This document shows positions 1-4,904 of a stretch of 5,291 bases of DNA, piece after piece. Source of the DNA: Candidatus Cloacimonadota bacterium. GTDB taxonomy: Bacteria; Cloacimonadota; Cloacimonadia; Cloacimonadales; Cloacimonadaceae. The notes beneath the pieces were generated by a model. It searched no databases, was not told the origin of the DNA, and saw only the letters and a list, made by a program, of their open reading frames with translations. The translations under genes and the position numbers were made by a program. Each line of letters starts with the position of its first letter. Positions within the stretch are counted from its first letter, which is position 1. The DNA is taken from contig JALNYD010000203.1 of assembly GCA_023230025.1 (NCBI GenBank), positions 1-5,291 on the forward strand, in the 5' to 3' direction.

Positions 1-3
1 TAA

Positions 4-170
4 TGAAAGCCTGGGATAGGATTGCAGACGTCTCGTCTGCATAAGCAGCGAAGCTGCTTTCAATTACGGAACTCCGTTCCATCGACACGAGACGTATCGA
101 ATCCTATGGCTTTCAGTTACGGAACTTCGTTCCGTTTCGACACGAGACGTGTCGAATCCTATGGCTTTCA
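4..170. repeat. Array of 3-base-loop palindromes framed by inverted arms
   Basis: The outer arms are TGAAAGCC plus ATAGGATT (4-11 and 16-23, split by TGGG), inverted relative to AATCCTATGGCTTTCA at 155-170 and also at 100-115. Between them lie six palindromes, each with a three-base loop. They are GCAGACG around TCT (24-40), AAGCAGC around GAA (43-59), GGAAC around TCC (68-80), TCGACACG around AGA with one mismatch (82-100), ACGGAAC around TTC (119-135), and TTCGACACG around AGA (136-156, nine perfect pairs). The second contains GCGAAGC, known as an exceptionally stable DNA mini-hairpin. The whole could fold as a multi-branched cruciform or RNA. Its function is unknown; a REP-like or other dispersed palindromic element is one possibility. 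Confidence 0.75.
57..164. repeat. Two tandem direct repeats of 53 and 55 bases
   Basis: Unit 1 is 57-109 and unit 2 is 110-164. They start with CTTTCARTTACGGAACT and end with TCGAATCCTATGG, and differ by a few substitutions and a 2-base length change after GTTCC. A further CTTTCA at 165-170 begins an abortive third copy. Each unit carries two of the 3-base-loop palindromes. In unit 2 both stems are perfect and longer, while unit 1 has one mismatch, at 86:96. With only two adjoining copies and no spacer this is not a CRISPR array. Confidence 0.8.
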
Positions 171-181
171 TGTAAAATATC

Positions 182-194
182 GTGCCTGCGGCAC
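182..194. repeat. Short palindrome, 5-bp stem, TGC loop
   Basis: GTGCC (182-186) and GGCAC (190-194) are perfect complements around TGC. It follows the array to its left and keeps the same 3-base-loop design with an unrelated stem sequence. It has no U-tract, so it does not look like an intrinsic terminator. Confidence 0.55.
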
Positions 195-198
195 TCTT

Positions 199-336
199 GA
201 GGTTCGGATGTGCAGCATAGCAGAACCCCTCTTAATGTGGAAACGGCATCCTGCCGTTTGTGTAGTCCAACCAAAGGGCACCACCAAGAGCCCGGAGGGC
301 GACATCTTCATAGCGAGGATGTGCAGCATACCCCTC
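199..336. repeat. Two diverged copies of a GAGG...CCCCTC stem element with a shared 14-mer
   Basis: The 14-mer GGATGTGCAGCATA occurs exactly at 206-219 and 317-330. Both copies sit between GAGG on the left (199-202 and 315-318) and CCCCTC on the right (226-231 and 331-336). In the first copy the stem extends to GGTTC/GAACC (201-205 with 223-227). The second lacks those extra stem bases. The two therefore look like related hairpin elements, one shortened. TCATG/CATGA around ATAC (335-348) follows the second copy directly. Function is unknown. Confidence 0.6.
241..259. repeat. Perfect 8-bp palindrome with TCC loop
   Basis: AAACGGCA (241-248) pairs perfectly with TGCCGTTT (252-259) around TCC. 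It is the eighth 3-base-loop palindrome within 236 bases. The arm sequence AACGGCA/TGCCGTT recurs in the longer inverted repeat at 373-405. The downstream sequence is GTGTAG rather than a T-run, so a terminator is not supported. Confidence 0.65.
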
Positions 337-372
337 ATGATACCATGACATCCCCATTAATTGTCCTCACGA

Positions 373-413
373 TGCCGTTACAATGTGGTCACAAAAGTAA
401 CGGCAAGGTGACC
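373..413. repeat. Two interleaved inverted repeats
   Basis: TGCCGTTA (373-380) is complementary to TAACGGCA (398-405), and GGTCAC (387-392) to GTGACC (408-413). The two stems interleave, the topology of an H-type pseudoknot. However, the connector before the last arm is only two bases (406-407), which is very short for spanning an 8-bp stem. Two mutually exclusive hairpins are more likely than a simultaneous pseudoknot. GATGC/GCATC (371-375 with 414-418) adds a third alternative pairing. Confidence 0.55.
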
Positions 414-507
414 GCATCATGACGATAGCTAATGGGTGAGATACTTGAACTGCCGGGACTCAATCAAGCTGCGTAAAACGCGGGGAATGCCTGCAGCGCA
501 AAATCCA

Positions 508-536
508 TTGACAAAAAAAGCCATGGCAAAAATGCT
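508..536 (+). promoter_or_regulatory. Probable sigma70-type promoter of the tRNA pair
   Basis: A consensus -35 box TTGACA lies at 508-513. At 17 bases' spacing there is a weak -10 candidate AATGCT (531-536, 3 of 6 consensus bases). Transcription would begin near 543, a few bases before the first tRNA at 549. The -35 match and the position are the evidence. The -10 is poor, so the exact register is uncertain. Confidence 0.5.
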
Positions 537-548
537 GCATCATACCGT

Positions 549-625
<77 letters not shown>

Positions 626-638
626 CCACTATTTATCC

Positions 639-715
639 GGGTGATTAGCTCAGCTGGTTAGAGCGCTACGTTCACATCGTAGAGGTCACTGGTTCGAATC
701 CAGTATCACCCACCA
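639..715 (+). tRNA. tRNA-Val, anticodon CAC
   Basis: A complete 77-base cloverleaf with encoded CCA (713-715). The anticodon loop TTCACAT (671-677) gives CAC at 673-675, which reads GUG. It matches the preceding tRNA except at three positions: one D-loop base (C for T), the first anticodon base (C for G), and position 69 (A for T). The last makes this acceptor stem, GGGTGAT with ATCACCC, perfectly paired. The two genes clearly arose by tandem duplication followed by an anticodon change. Confidence 0.95.
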
Positions 716-749
716 CTTCACAATTGTTCAGATTGATTACTGAGTCCCC

Positions 750-1640
750 TCACTCGCCGCTGCGCGGATGTCCCTTTTCATAAGCAGCTTTAATATCCTC
801 CAGGCTAACATGTGTGTAGATCTCTGTGGTGGAAAGCTGAGCGTGTCCCAGTAACTCCTGGATTGCCCGCAGATCAGCCCCTCGTGACAACAGATGCGTA
901 GCAAAGGAATGTCTGATCGTATGCGGTGAATAGCCTTTTTCTCTGGCGATCAGGTTGATATAGCGCATCAGGATGATATGCAGTTGTTGAGTATCAAAGT
1001 CCTTCCCGCTGCGTGTCAGGAACAGGCAGGATGAGCTATTGCTCCTGGTAAATTGGGGTCGCACATCAAGATACTCTCTGATTGCGGCAAGAGCTGGTTT
1101 GCCGATGGGGATCAGGCGTTGCTTGTTACCCTTTCCCATCACCTTGATCAGACCTTTGTGATAGTCTATATCATGCAGTTTCAAGCTGGCGATCTCCATC
1201 AGGCGCAGTCCGCAACTATACAGAGTTTCAAAGATTGCCCGATTCCGCAGTCCGATCTTGGTGGAGGTATCCGGAATGCGGATCAGAACTTCCATTTCTT
1301 CCTCGGAAAAGAAGTGGGGGAGCTTTTTTTCAAACTTGGGGCGGCGGATTTTTTGCATGGGATTATCTGCCCGCAGCCCTTGCAATTTGAGATATTTGAA
1401 CCAGGAATTGATGGCTGCCATTTTGCGGGATAATGTTCGGTTGCAATCGGGTTGTTCCGCCAGCCATTTGAGGAAAGCGCGAATATGCAGAACTGAAATA
1501 CTCTGGGGATAACAAAAGCCAAAGCTTTCCATCAGGAATCGCATAAACTGCTCCAGATCAATGCGATATCCTTCGATTGTACGCTTGCTTTTGCCTTGCA
1601 GCGACAGGTATTCGCTGTGTTTATCGATCAGCTTCTGCAT
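750..1640 (-). CDS. XerC/XerD-family tyrosine recombinase
   Basis: A 296-residue site-specific recombinase, the usual length for chromosomal Xer proteins (about 300). These act at dif to resolve chromosome dimers. The N-terminal SAM-like core-binding domain covers about residues 1-100 (KSKRTIEGYRIDLEQF near 17-32) and the catalytic domain about 108-290. All six active-site residues are present: R146 (SCGLR), K170 (GKGNKQR), H240 and R243 (SPHTIRHSFATH), H266 (LLGHAQLSTT) and nucleophile Y275 (EIYTHV). Start 1640 is chosen because AAAGGAGA lies seven bases upstream. The open frame continues to 1853, but that part overlaps the divergent neighbour and does not resemble Xer. The tail YEKGHPRS recalls XerC and XerD alike, so I do not choose between them. 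It could instead be an integrase of a small element, given the tRNA 34 bases beyond its 3' end. Confidence 0.93.
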   Translation of the reverse strand: MQKLIDKHSEYLSLQGKSKRTIEGYRIDLEQFMRFLMESFGFCYPQSISVLHIRAFLKWLAEQPDCNRTLSRKMAAINSWFKYLKLQGLRADNPMQKIRRPKFEKKLPHFFSEEEMEVLIRIPDTSTKIGLRNRAIFETLYSCGLRLMEIASLKLHDIDYHKGLIKVMGKGNKQRLIPIGKPALAAIREYLDVRPQFTRSNSSSCLFLTRSGKDFDTQQLHIILMRYINLIAREKGYSPHTIRHSFATHLLSRGADLRAIQELLGHAQLSTTEIYTHVSLEDIKAAYEKGHPRSGE

Positions 1641-1727
1641 CTCAATTCTCCTTTCCTGCAATATGGGTCTATTTTTTGCTTGCCTATTTCCTTGTCGAGA
1701 AAAAAATGGCAATACACTGGAGGTGAA
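1641..1727. promoter_or_regulatory. Divergent intergenic region with two strong ribosome binding sites
   Basis: These 87 bases separate the recombinase (minus) from the acyltransferase cluster (plus), so promoters for both probably lie here or just inside the flanking genes. The minus-strand Shine-Dalgarno AAAGGAGA (complement of 1647-1654) sits seven bases from its ATG. The plus-strand GGAGGTG (1719-1725) sits two bases from its ATG counting from the motif end, and this decides the start at 1728. Reading the minus strand, TCGACA followed by an A/T-rich stretch 17 bases later could be a promoter. I see no convincing plus-strand -35/-10 pair. Confidence 0.4.
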
Positions 1728-2480
1728 ATGAATCAGCATATCCATAGCTCTGCCAAGCTTGGTGAAAACGTTCAGATCGGCTATAACACCGTGATCCTGG
1801 AGAACGTCGTGATCGGCGATAATTGCCTGATCGGACACAATGTGGTGATCCATGCCGGTAGTATTATCGGTAGTAACGTTCGTATTGATGACAATGTGAT
1901 AATCGGAAAGAAACCGTTATCCTCGCCTCGCAGCATCTTCAAGGTTCCCGAAAACCTCGCTCCAACCAAGATCGGCAGCTTCTGTCAGATCGGCGCAAAT
2001 GTGGTAATCTATGCCCAGTGCGTGATCGGAGAACGCAATCTGATTGCAGATCTGGCAACGGTTCGGGAAAATGTCACAATTGGCAGCCTGAACATCATTG
2101 GCCGCAATGTGAGTATCGAGAACTTTGTGGAGATCGGGGATCGCAACAAGTTTGAAACCAATTCCTACATCACGGCCTATTCCAGGATTGAGGATTACTG
2201 CTTTGTAGCTCCATGCGTGGCAACCAGTAACGACAATTATATGGCTCGCGATAAGGAACGCTTCAATCACTTCAAGGGCATCACCATGCAAAGCGGAGCC
2301 CGAATTGGAGTGAATGCCACAATCCTGCCTGGCAAAACCATCGCCAGTGATGGCACGGTTGCTGCCGGAGCGGTGGTGACCCGCGATGTACCGGAAGCAA
2401 CAATCATGGTCGGAAATCCCGCCAAAGCATTCCGCAATGTGCCCGAACTTCAATTACTAAAGAATAATCTGGATAAATAG
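1728..2480 (+). CDS. Hexapeptide-repeat (left-handed beta-helix) acyltransferase
   Basis: A 250-residue protein built almost entirely of isoleucine/valine hexapeptide repeats (for example NVQIG, NVVIG, NCLIG, NVTIG, ARIG), which fold as a left-handed parallel beta-helix trimer. Such enzymes usually move an acetyl or longer acyl group from CoA or ACP to an amino sugar. A loop at about 61-80 interrupts the helix. A second segment (about 166-184, TSNDNYMARDKERF) and the end VVTRDVPEATIMVGNPAKAF (216-235) resemble sugar N-acetyltransferases of the WbpD/WlbB type, where NPAK-like motifs help bind CoA. The start at 1728 follows GGAGGTG; the in-frame ATG at 1596 lies inside the divergent gene and is unlikely. 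It heads a four-gene run and ends two bases before the glycosyltransferase. The substrate cannot be told from sequence; LpxA/LpxD-like roles are less likely. Confidence 0.87.
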   Translation: MNQHIHSSAKLGENVQIGYNTVILENVVIGDNCLIGHNVVIHAGSIIGSNVRIDDNVIIGKKPLSSPRSIFKVPENLAPTKIGSFCQIGANVVIYAQCVIGERNLIADLATVRENVTIGSLNIIGRNVSIENFVEIGDRNKFETNSYITAYSRIEDYCFVAPCVATSNDNYMARDKERFNHFKGITMQSGARIGVNATILPGKTIASDGTVAAGAVVTRDVPEATIMVGNPAKAFRNVPELQLLKNNLDK

Positions 2481-2482
2481 CA

Positions 2483-3199
2483 ATGAAAGCCTTAACAATC
2501 ATTCCCACCTATAATGAATGCGAAAACATCCAGCGCCTCCTGGAAATCCTGCTCAGCCAAAATCCCGATCTGGAAGTGCTGATCGTGGATGATAACAGCC
2601 CGGATGGCACTGCTGCAATCGTTCAGGAGATGATGAGCTCGCAAAACCGGATCCATCTGCTGCAACGCGCTGGCAAGATGGGCCTGGGCTCAGCCTATGT
2701 AACCGGTTTCAAATATGCCCTGGAGCATGGATTTGAGTTCATTATGGAGATGGATGCAGATTTCTCGCACAATCCAAATGATGTTCCCCGTTTGCTGGAA
2801 GCCATTCAAAGCAATGATCTGGTGATAGGTTCGCGTTACTGCAATGGTGTAAACATTGTCAATTGGCCGATCAAGCGCCTGTTGATCAGCTATTTTGCCT
2901 CCAAATATGTAAGGATCATCACCAAAATGCCCATCAAGGATCCCACCGGTGGATTCAAATGTTTCCGCCGCAGGGTTTTGGAAAGTATCGATCTGGATAA
3001 GATACTCTCGGATGGCTATGCTTTTCAGATCGAGATGAACTTCCGGGCCTGGCTCAAGGGCTTTCGGATTCAGGAGATTCCCATCGTGTTTACCGAACGT
3101 ATCAATGGCGTGTCAAAGATGAGCCGTCATATCGTTTGGGAAGCAGCCTGGATGGTTTGGCATCTTCAGATTCGCAAGCTGCTGGGCTTGTTACACTAA
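2483..3199 (+). CDS. GT2 glycosyltransferase, dolichyl/polyprenyl-phosphate mannose synthase-like
   Basis: A 238-residue family-2 glycosyltransferase of the Dpm1 type, which transfers a sugar (classically mannose from GDP-mannose) to a polyprenyl phosphate on the cytoplasmic face of the membrane. Visible motifs, in order: IIPTYNECENI (6-16), VDDNSPDGT (35-43), metal-binding EMDADFSHNP (89-98), GSRY (116-119), DPTGGFKCFRR (153-163), GYAFQIEM (178-185) and ERINGVSKMS (205-214). The length matches the short, soluble Dpm1 form. There is no C-terminal transmembrane pair or GtrA-like domain, so membrane contact is probably peripheral. It starts two bases after the acyltransferase stop with only a weak upstream GGA, which suggests translational coupling. 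The sugar could be mannose, glucose or another hexose. Together with its partner it suggests surface-glycan or glycoprotein sugar supply. Confidence 0.9.
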   Translation: MKALTIIPTYNECENIQRLLEILLSQNPDLEVLIVDDNSPDGTAAIVQEMMSSQNRIHLLQRAGKMGLGSAYVTGFKYALEHGFEFIMEMDADFSHNPNDVPRLLEAIQSNDLVIGSRYCNGVNIVNWPIKRLLISYFASKYVRIITKMPIKDPTGGFKCFRRRVLESIDLDKILSDGYAFQIEMNFRAWLKGFRIQEIPIVFTERINGVSKMSRHIVWEAAWMVWHLQIRKLLGLLH

Positions 3200-3217
3200 T
3201 TTTTAAAGGAGATATAA

Positions 3218-3676
3218 ATGAAACGTATTCTATTTGCTCTCATGCTGCTGGCCATCCTGCCCATTTTTGCGCAGATGACCGTTCCCCGCGTGTATGTTCA
3301 GAAACTAAACCTGGAAGATGGCTCCGTCCCCAAGGTAACCGCCTCCAATGTAAAAAGCGCCGAGGAATACACCCTTCGTGCCTGGATGGCTGCCGCTCCG
3401 GAAGAGGTGATTTCCACCGATACTCATCCTGTTAATACGATTACCATCAAACAAATCGGGAAAGAAGGGGTGTTTGATGTCCGGGTAGTCGCAACCGTGC
3501 AATTGGGTAATTTTACACGGCAATGGGCTGCGGGAGACACCCTGCATCTGGTGATCACACACAAAGAAAGCGGAGAAAGCAAAGGCTGGGATCTGATCGT
3601 TCCCGAAGGAACTGCCCTGATCAAGCATCTTGATGATGGGATCGTGATTCCTCCTGCACCAAAGAAGAAAAAGTAA
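3218..3676 (+). CDS. Small secreted protein of unknown function
   Basis: I do not recognise a named family. The 152-residue product begins with a Sec signal peptide: MKR, a hydrophobic core of about residues 4-17 (ILFALMLLAILPIF), and likely cleavage after A18 before Q19. The signal lacks a lipobox cysteine, and the protein has no cysteines at all. The mature part of about 134 residues alternates short strands (NTITIKQIG, VFDVRVVATVQLG, DTLHLVITHK, WDLIVPEGTALIKHL), suggesting a single beta-sandwich-like domain. It ends in a proline and lysine tail, PPAPKKKK (145-152). A good ribosome binding site, AAAGGAGA (3205-3212), precedes the ATG. It sits 18 bases after the glycosyltransferase and 3 bases before ruvB, so it is probably co-transcribed with both. 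The periplasm or outer surface is the likely location. Confidence 0.8.
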   Translation: MKRILFALMLLAILPIFAQMTVPRVYVQKLNLEDGSVPKVTASNVKSAEEYTLRAWMAAAPEEVISTDTHPVNTITIKQIGKEGVFDVRVVATVQLGNFTRQWAAGDTLHLVITHKESGESKGWDLIVPEGTALIKHLDDGIVIPPAPKKKK

Positions 3677-3679
3677 GCT

Positions 3680-4696
3680 ATGCTGGAGCGCATCAATAAT
3701 CCCGTTGGGCAAAGCGAAGATACGGATTTTGACCGGGCTTTGCGTCCCAAGACCCTGGCAGATTTTATCGGACAGGATCACATCAAGGAACTTCTGGACA
3801 TCAGCATCAAAGCTGCCAGGCTGCGTGGCGAAGCCCTCGATCACGTGCTGTTCTATGGCCCTCCGGGATTGGGCAAAACCACTCTGGCTTCGATCATTGC
3901 CCGCGAAATGGGTGTCAATATCACCGTTTCCAGCGGGCCCGTGATCGAAAAACCCTCTGATCTGGCAGGCATCCTGACCAATCTTGGACGTCAGGAAGCT
4001 CTTTTCATTGACGAAATCCATCGCCTTTCCCATGTGATTGAAGAATACATCTATCCCGCCATGGAAGATTATGAGATGGAGATTATCCTGGATAGCGGGC
4101 CTTCTTCCCGCACCCTGAAGATTCCCATCGAACCCTTTACTTTGATTGGCGCCACAACCAGGGCCGGATTGCTTACCCCGCCCCTGCGGGATCGCTTCGG
4201 CATCGTGCTGCGCCTGGATTACTATGATCTGCCGGCAATCGAGCGCATCATCAAACGCTCCGCACAGCTTCTGGATATTCCCGCTGACGAGGAAGGAATC
4301 AAAGAGCTGGCACGTCGCAGCCGCGGCACTCCCCGCATTGCCAATCGTCTTCTAAGAAGGGTGCGGGACTATGCCCAGATCAAAGGAATTGGCAAGATCA
4401 CTCTGCCCATCGCCCTTTCCGCACTCTCCATGCTGCAGGTGGATCATGCCGGACTGGATGAAATGGATAAACGCATCCTGGGAACTATCATTGAAAACTA
4501 CCGGGGCGGCCCAGTGGGGATCAAGACCATTGCGACAGCGATCGGTGAGGATGCCGGAACCATTGAGGAAATCTTTGAACCATATCTGGTGCAGCAGGGA
4601 TTTCTGGAACGCACCACCCAGGGCCGAAAGGTTACCTTTAAAGCCTATAAGCACCTGGGCTTGAGCCCCATCGCGGATCAACAGGAGATCTTTTGA
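3680..4696 (+). CDS. ruvB: Holliday junction branch migration ATPase RuvB
   Basis: A 338-residue AAA+ motor of the usual RuvB length. It forms hexameric rings that, with RuvA, drive branch migration of Holliday junctions during recombination and repair. The order of motifs is diagnostic: DRALRPKTLADFIGQ (18-32), Walker A GPPGLGKTT (60-68, K66), Walker B LFIDEIHRL (108-116, D111/E112), sensor 1 GATTRAG (157-163), arginine finger LRDRFG (R172), sensor 2 RGTPRIANRLLRR (215-227, R219), and a C-terminal winged helix of about 255-330. The winged-helix motif usually read as RTPRGR is RTTQGR here (311-316). The ATG lies three bases after the secreted-protein stop, with only an A-rich purine stretch upstream, suggesting coupling to the preceding gene. 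RuvA and RuvC are not in the window. Confidence 0.97.
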   Translation: MLERINNPVGQSEDTDFDRALRPKTLADFIGQDHIKELLDISIKAARLRGEALDHVLFYGPPGLGKTTLASIIAREMGVNITVSSGPVIEKPSDLAGILTNLGRQEALFIDEIHRLSHVIEEYIYPAMEDYEMEIILDSGPSSRTLKIPIEPFTLIGATTRAGLLTPPLRDRFGIVLRLDYYDLPAIERIIKRSAQLLDIPADEEGIKELARRSRGTPRIANRLLRRVRDYAQIKGIGKITLPIALSALSMLQVDHAGLDEMDKRILGTIIENYRGGPVGIKTIATAIGEDAGTIEEIFEPYLVQQGFLERTTQGRKVTFKAYKHLGLSPIADQQEIF

Positions 4697-4769
4697 CAGA
4701 GAATGGTGAATGACAGGCAGATTGGATTTATGTACAACCTGGGATTTACGATGGACAGATTAAGAGTTG

Positions 4770-4825
4770 CAATTTACAATTTACAATGTACGATGTACAA
4801 TTCTCAATCCTCAATTCTCAATTAC
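4770..4825 (+). repeat. Eight in-phase heptads, CAATTTA to CAATTCT
   Basis: Read in sevens from 4770, the units are CAATTTA, CAATTTA, CAATGTA, CGATGTA, CAATTCT, CAATCCT, CAATTCT and CAATTAC. The period is exactly seven throughout and CAAT at the start of each unit is nearly constant, while the last three bases shift in blocks. Such drifting-motif arrays resemble, but are not identical to, the heptanucleotide short tandem repeats described in cyanobacteria. Confidence 0.85.
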
Positions 4826-4834
4826 CCCCCCGTA

Positions 4835-4883
4835 TTCACTGTTCACCATTCACTGTTCACCATTCACTGTTCACCGTTCACCC
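4835..4883 (+). repeat. Seven heptads TTCACTG/TTCACCA, three perfect 14-mers
   Basis: The units are TTCACTG and TTCACCA alternating, ending TTCACCG and TTCACCC. Equivalently, ATTCACTGTTCACC occurs three times without change (4834-4847, 4848-4861, 4862-4875), followed by a half unit GTTCACC. The alternation shows that a 14-base dimer was the unit of expansion. This block is separated from the CAAT-type heptads by the C-run and by CGTA. Confidence 0.9.
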
Positions 4884-4903
4884 AATTCTCAATTCTCAAT
4901 TAA
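4883..4903 (+). repeat. Three more CAATTCT-type heptads abutting the flippase start
   Basis: CAATTCT, CAATTCT and CAATTAA repeat the end of the first block (CAATTCT, CAATTA at 4812-4824). The TTCAC block is thus flanked on both sides by the same CAATTCT-CAATTA sequence. The last unit ends one base before the ATG at 4905. Confidence 0.85.
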
Positions 4904-4904
4904 C

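Larger units (their letters stand above)
1..548. other. Gene-free repeat island upstream of tRNA pair
   Basis: I see no credible protein gene in these 548 bases. The only longer open frames simply read through repeat sequence. The region holds several families of imperfect palindromes and direct repeats, listed separately. From about 414 to 507 I see only minor self-complementarity: GCGT/ACGC at 471-481 and GCTGC/GCAGC at 468-497. The left end may lie just after an upstream gene that cannot be seen. The density of palindromes with little space between them looks like accumulated repetitive elements rather than the regulatory region of one gene. Confidence 0.7.
4697..4904 (+). other. Gene-free gap with 7-base-period repeats between ruvB and flippase
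   Basis: There is no credible gene here. The left third (4697-4769) is mostly unique sequence apart from GAATGGTGAA (4701-4710), the reverse complement of TTCACCATTC at 4842-4851 and 4856-4865. From 4770 to the flippase start the DNA is almost all heptad repeats (listed separately), broken by a run of seven C (4825-4831). I see no hairpin-plus-T-run terminator after ruvB and no clear promoter for the flippase. Confidence 0.7.

Noticed and set aside
57..164. Possible CRISPR array
   Set aside because: There are only two adjacent units with no unique spacers between them, internal palindromes and a length change; no cas genes are seen.
22..348. 108-residue plus-strand open frame
   Set aside because: It runs through the palindromes and direct repeats, has no ribosome binding site, and its repeated peptides mirror the DNA repeats. 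No family resemblance.
716..755. Bidirectional terminator between the tRNAs and the recombinase
   Set aside because: The only pairing is GAGT/ACTC (742-755), four base pairs without a T-run on either strand.
1596..1727. N-terminal extension of the acyltransferase by 44 residues
   Set aside because: It overlaps the recombinase gene, does not look like hexapeptide repeat, and GGAGGTG directly precedes the ATG at 1728.
1641..1853. N-terminal extension of the recombinase by about 71 residues
   Set aside because: The strong Shine-Dalgarno before 1640, the normal Xer length from that start, and overlap with the divergent acyltransferase all argue against it.
1917..2453. 178-residue minus-strand open frame
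   Set aside because: Antisense shadow of the repetitive acyltransferase coding sequence, with no ribosome binding site or recognisable domain.
3305..4033. 242-residue minus-strand open frame
   Set aside because: It lies antisense across the secreted-protein gene and ruvB, both well supported, and has no recognisable motifs.
4825..4831. Run of seven C as a phase-variable tract
   Set aside because: It lies outside any coding frame and well away from a promoter I can identify; it is too short to argue for switching from one sequence.
4703..4903. 66-residue plus-strand open frame after ruvB
   Set aside because: It is translated heptad repeat (a 7-base period gives a 7-residue peptide period), without a ribosome binding site.
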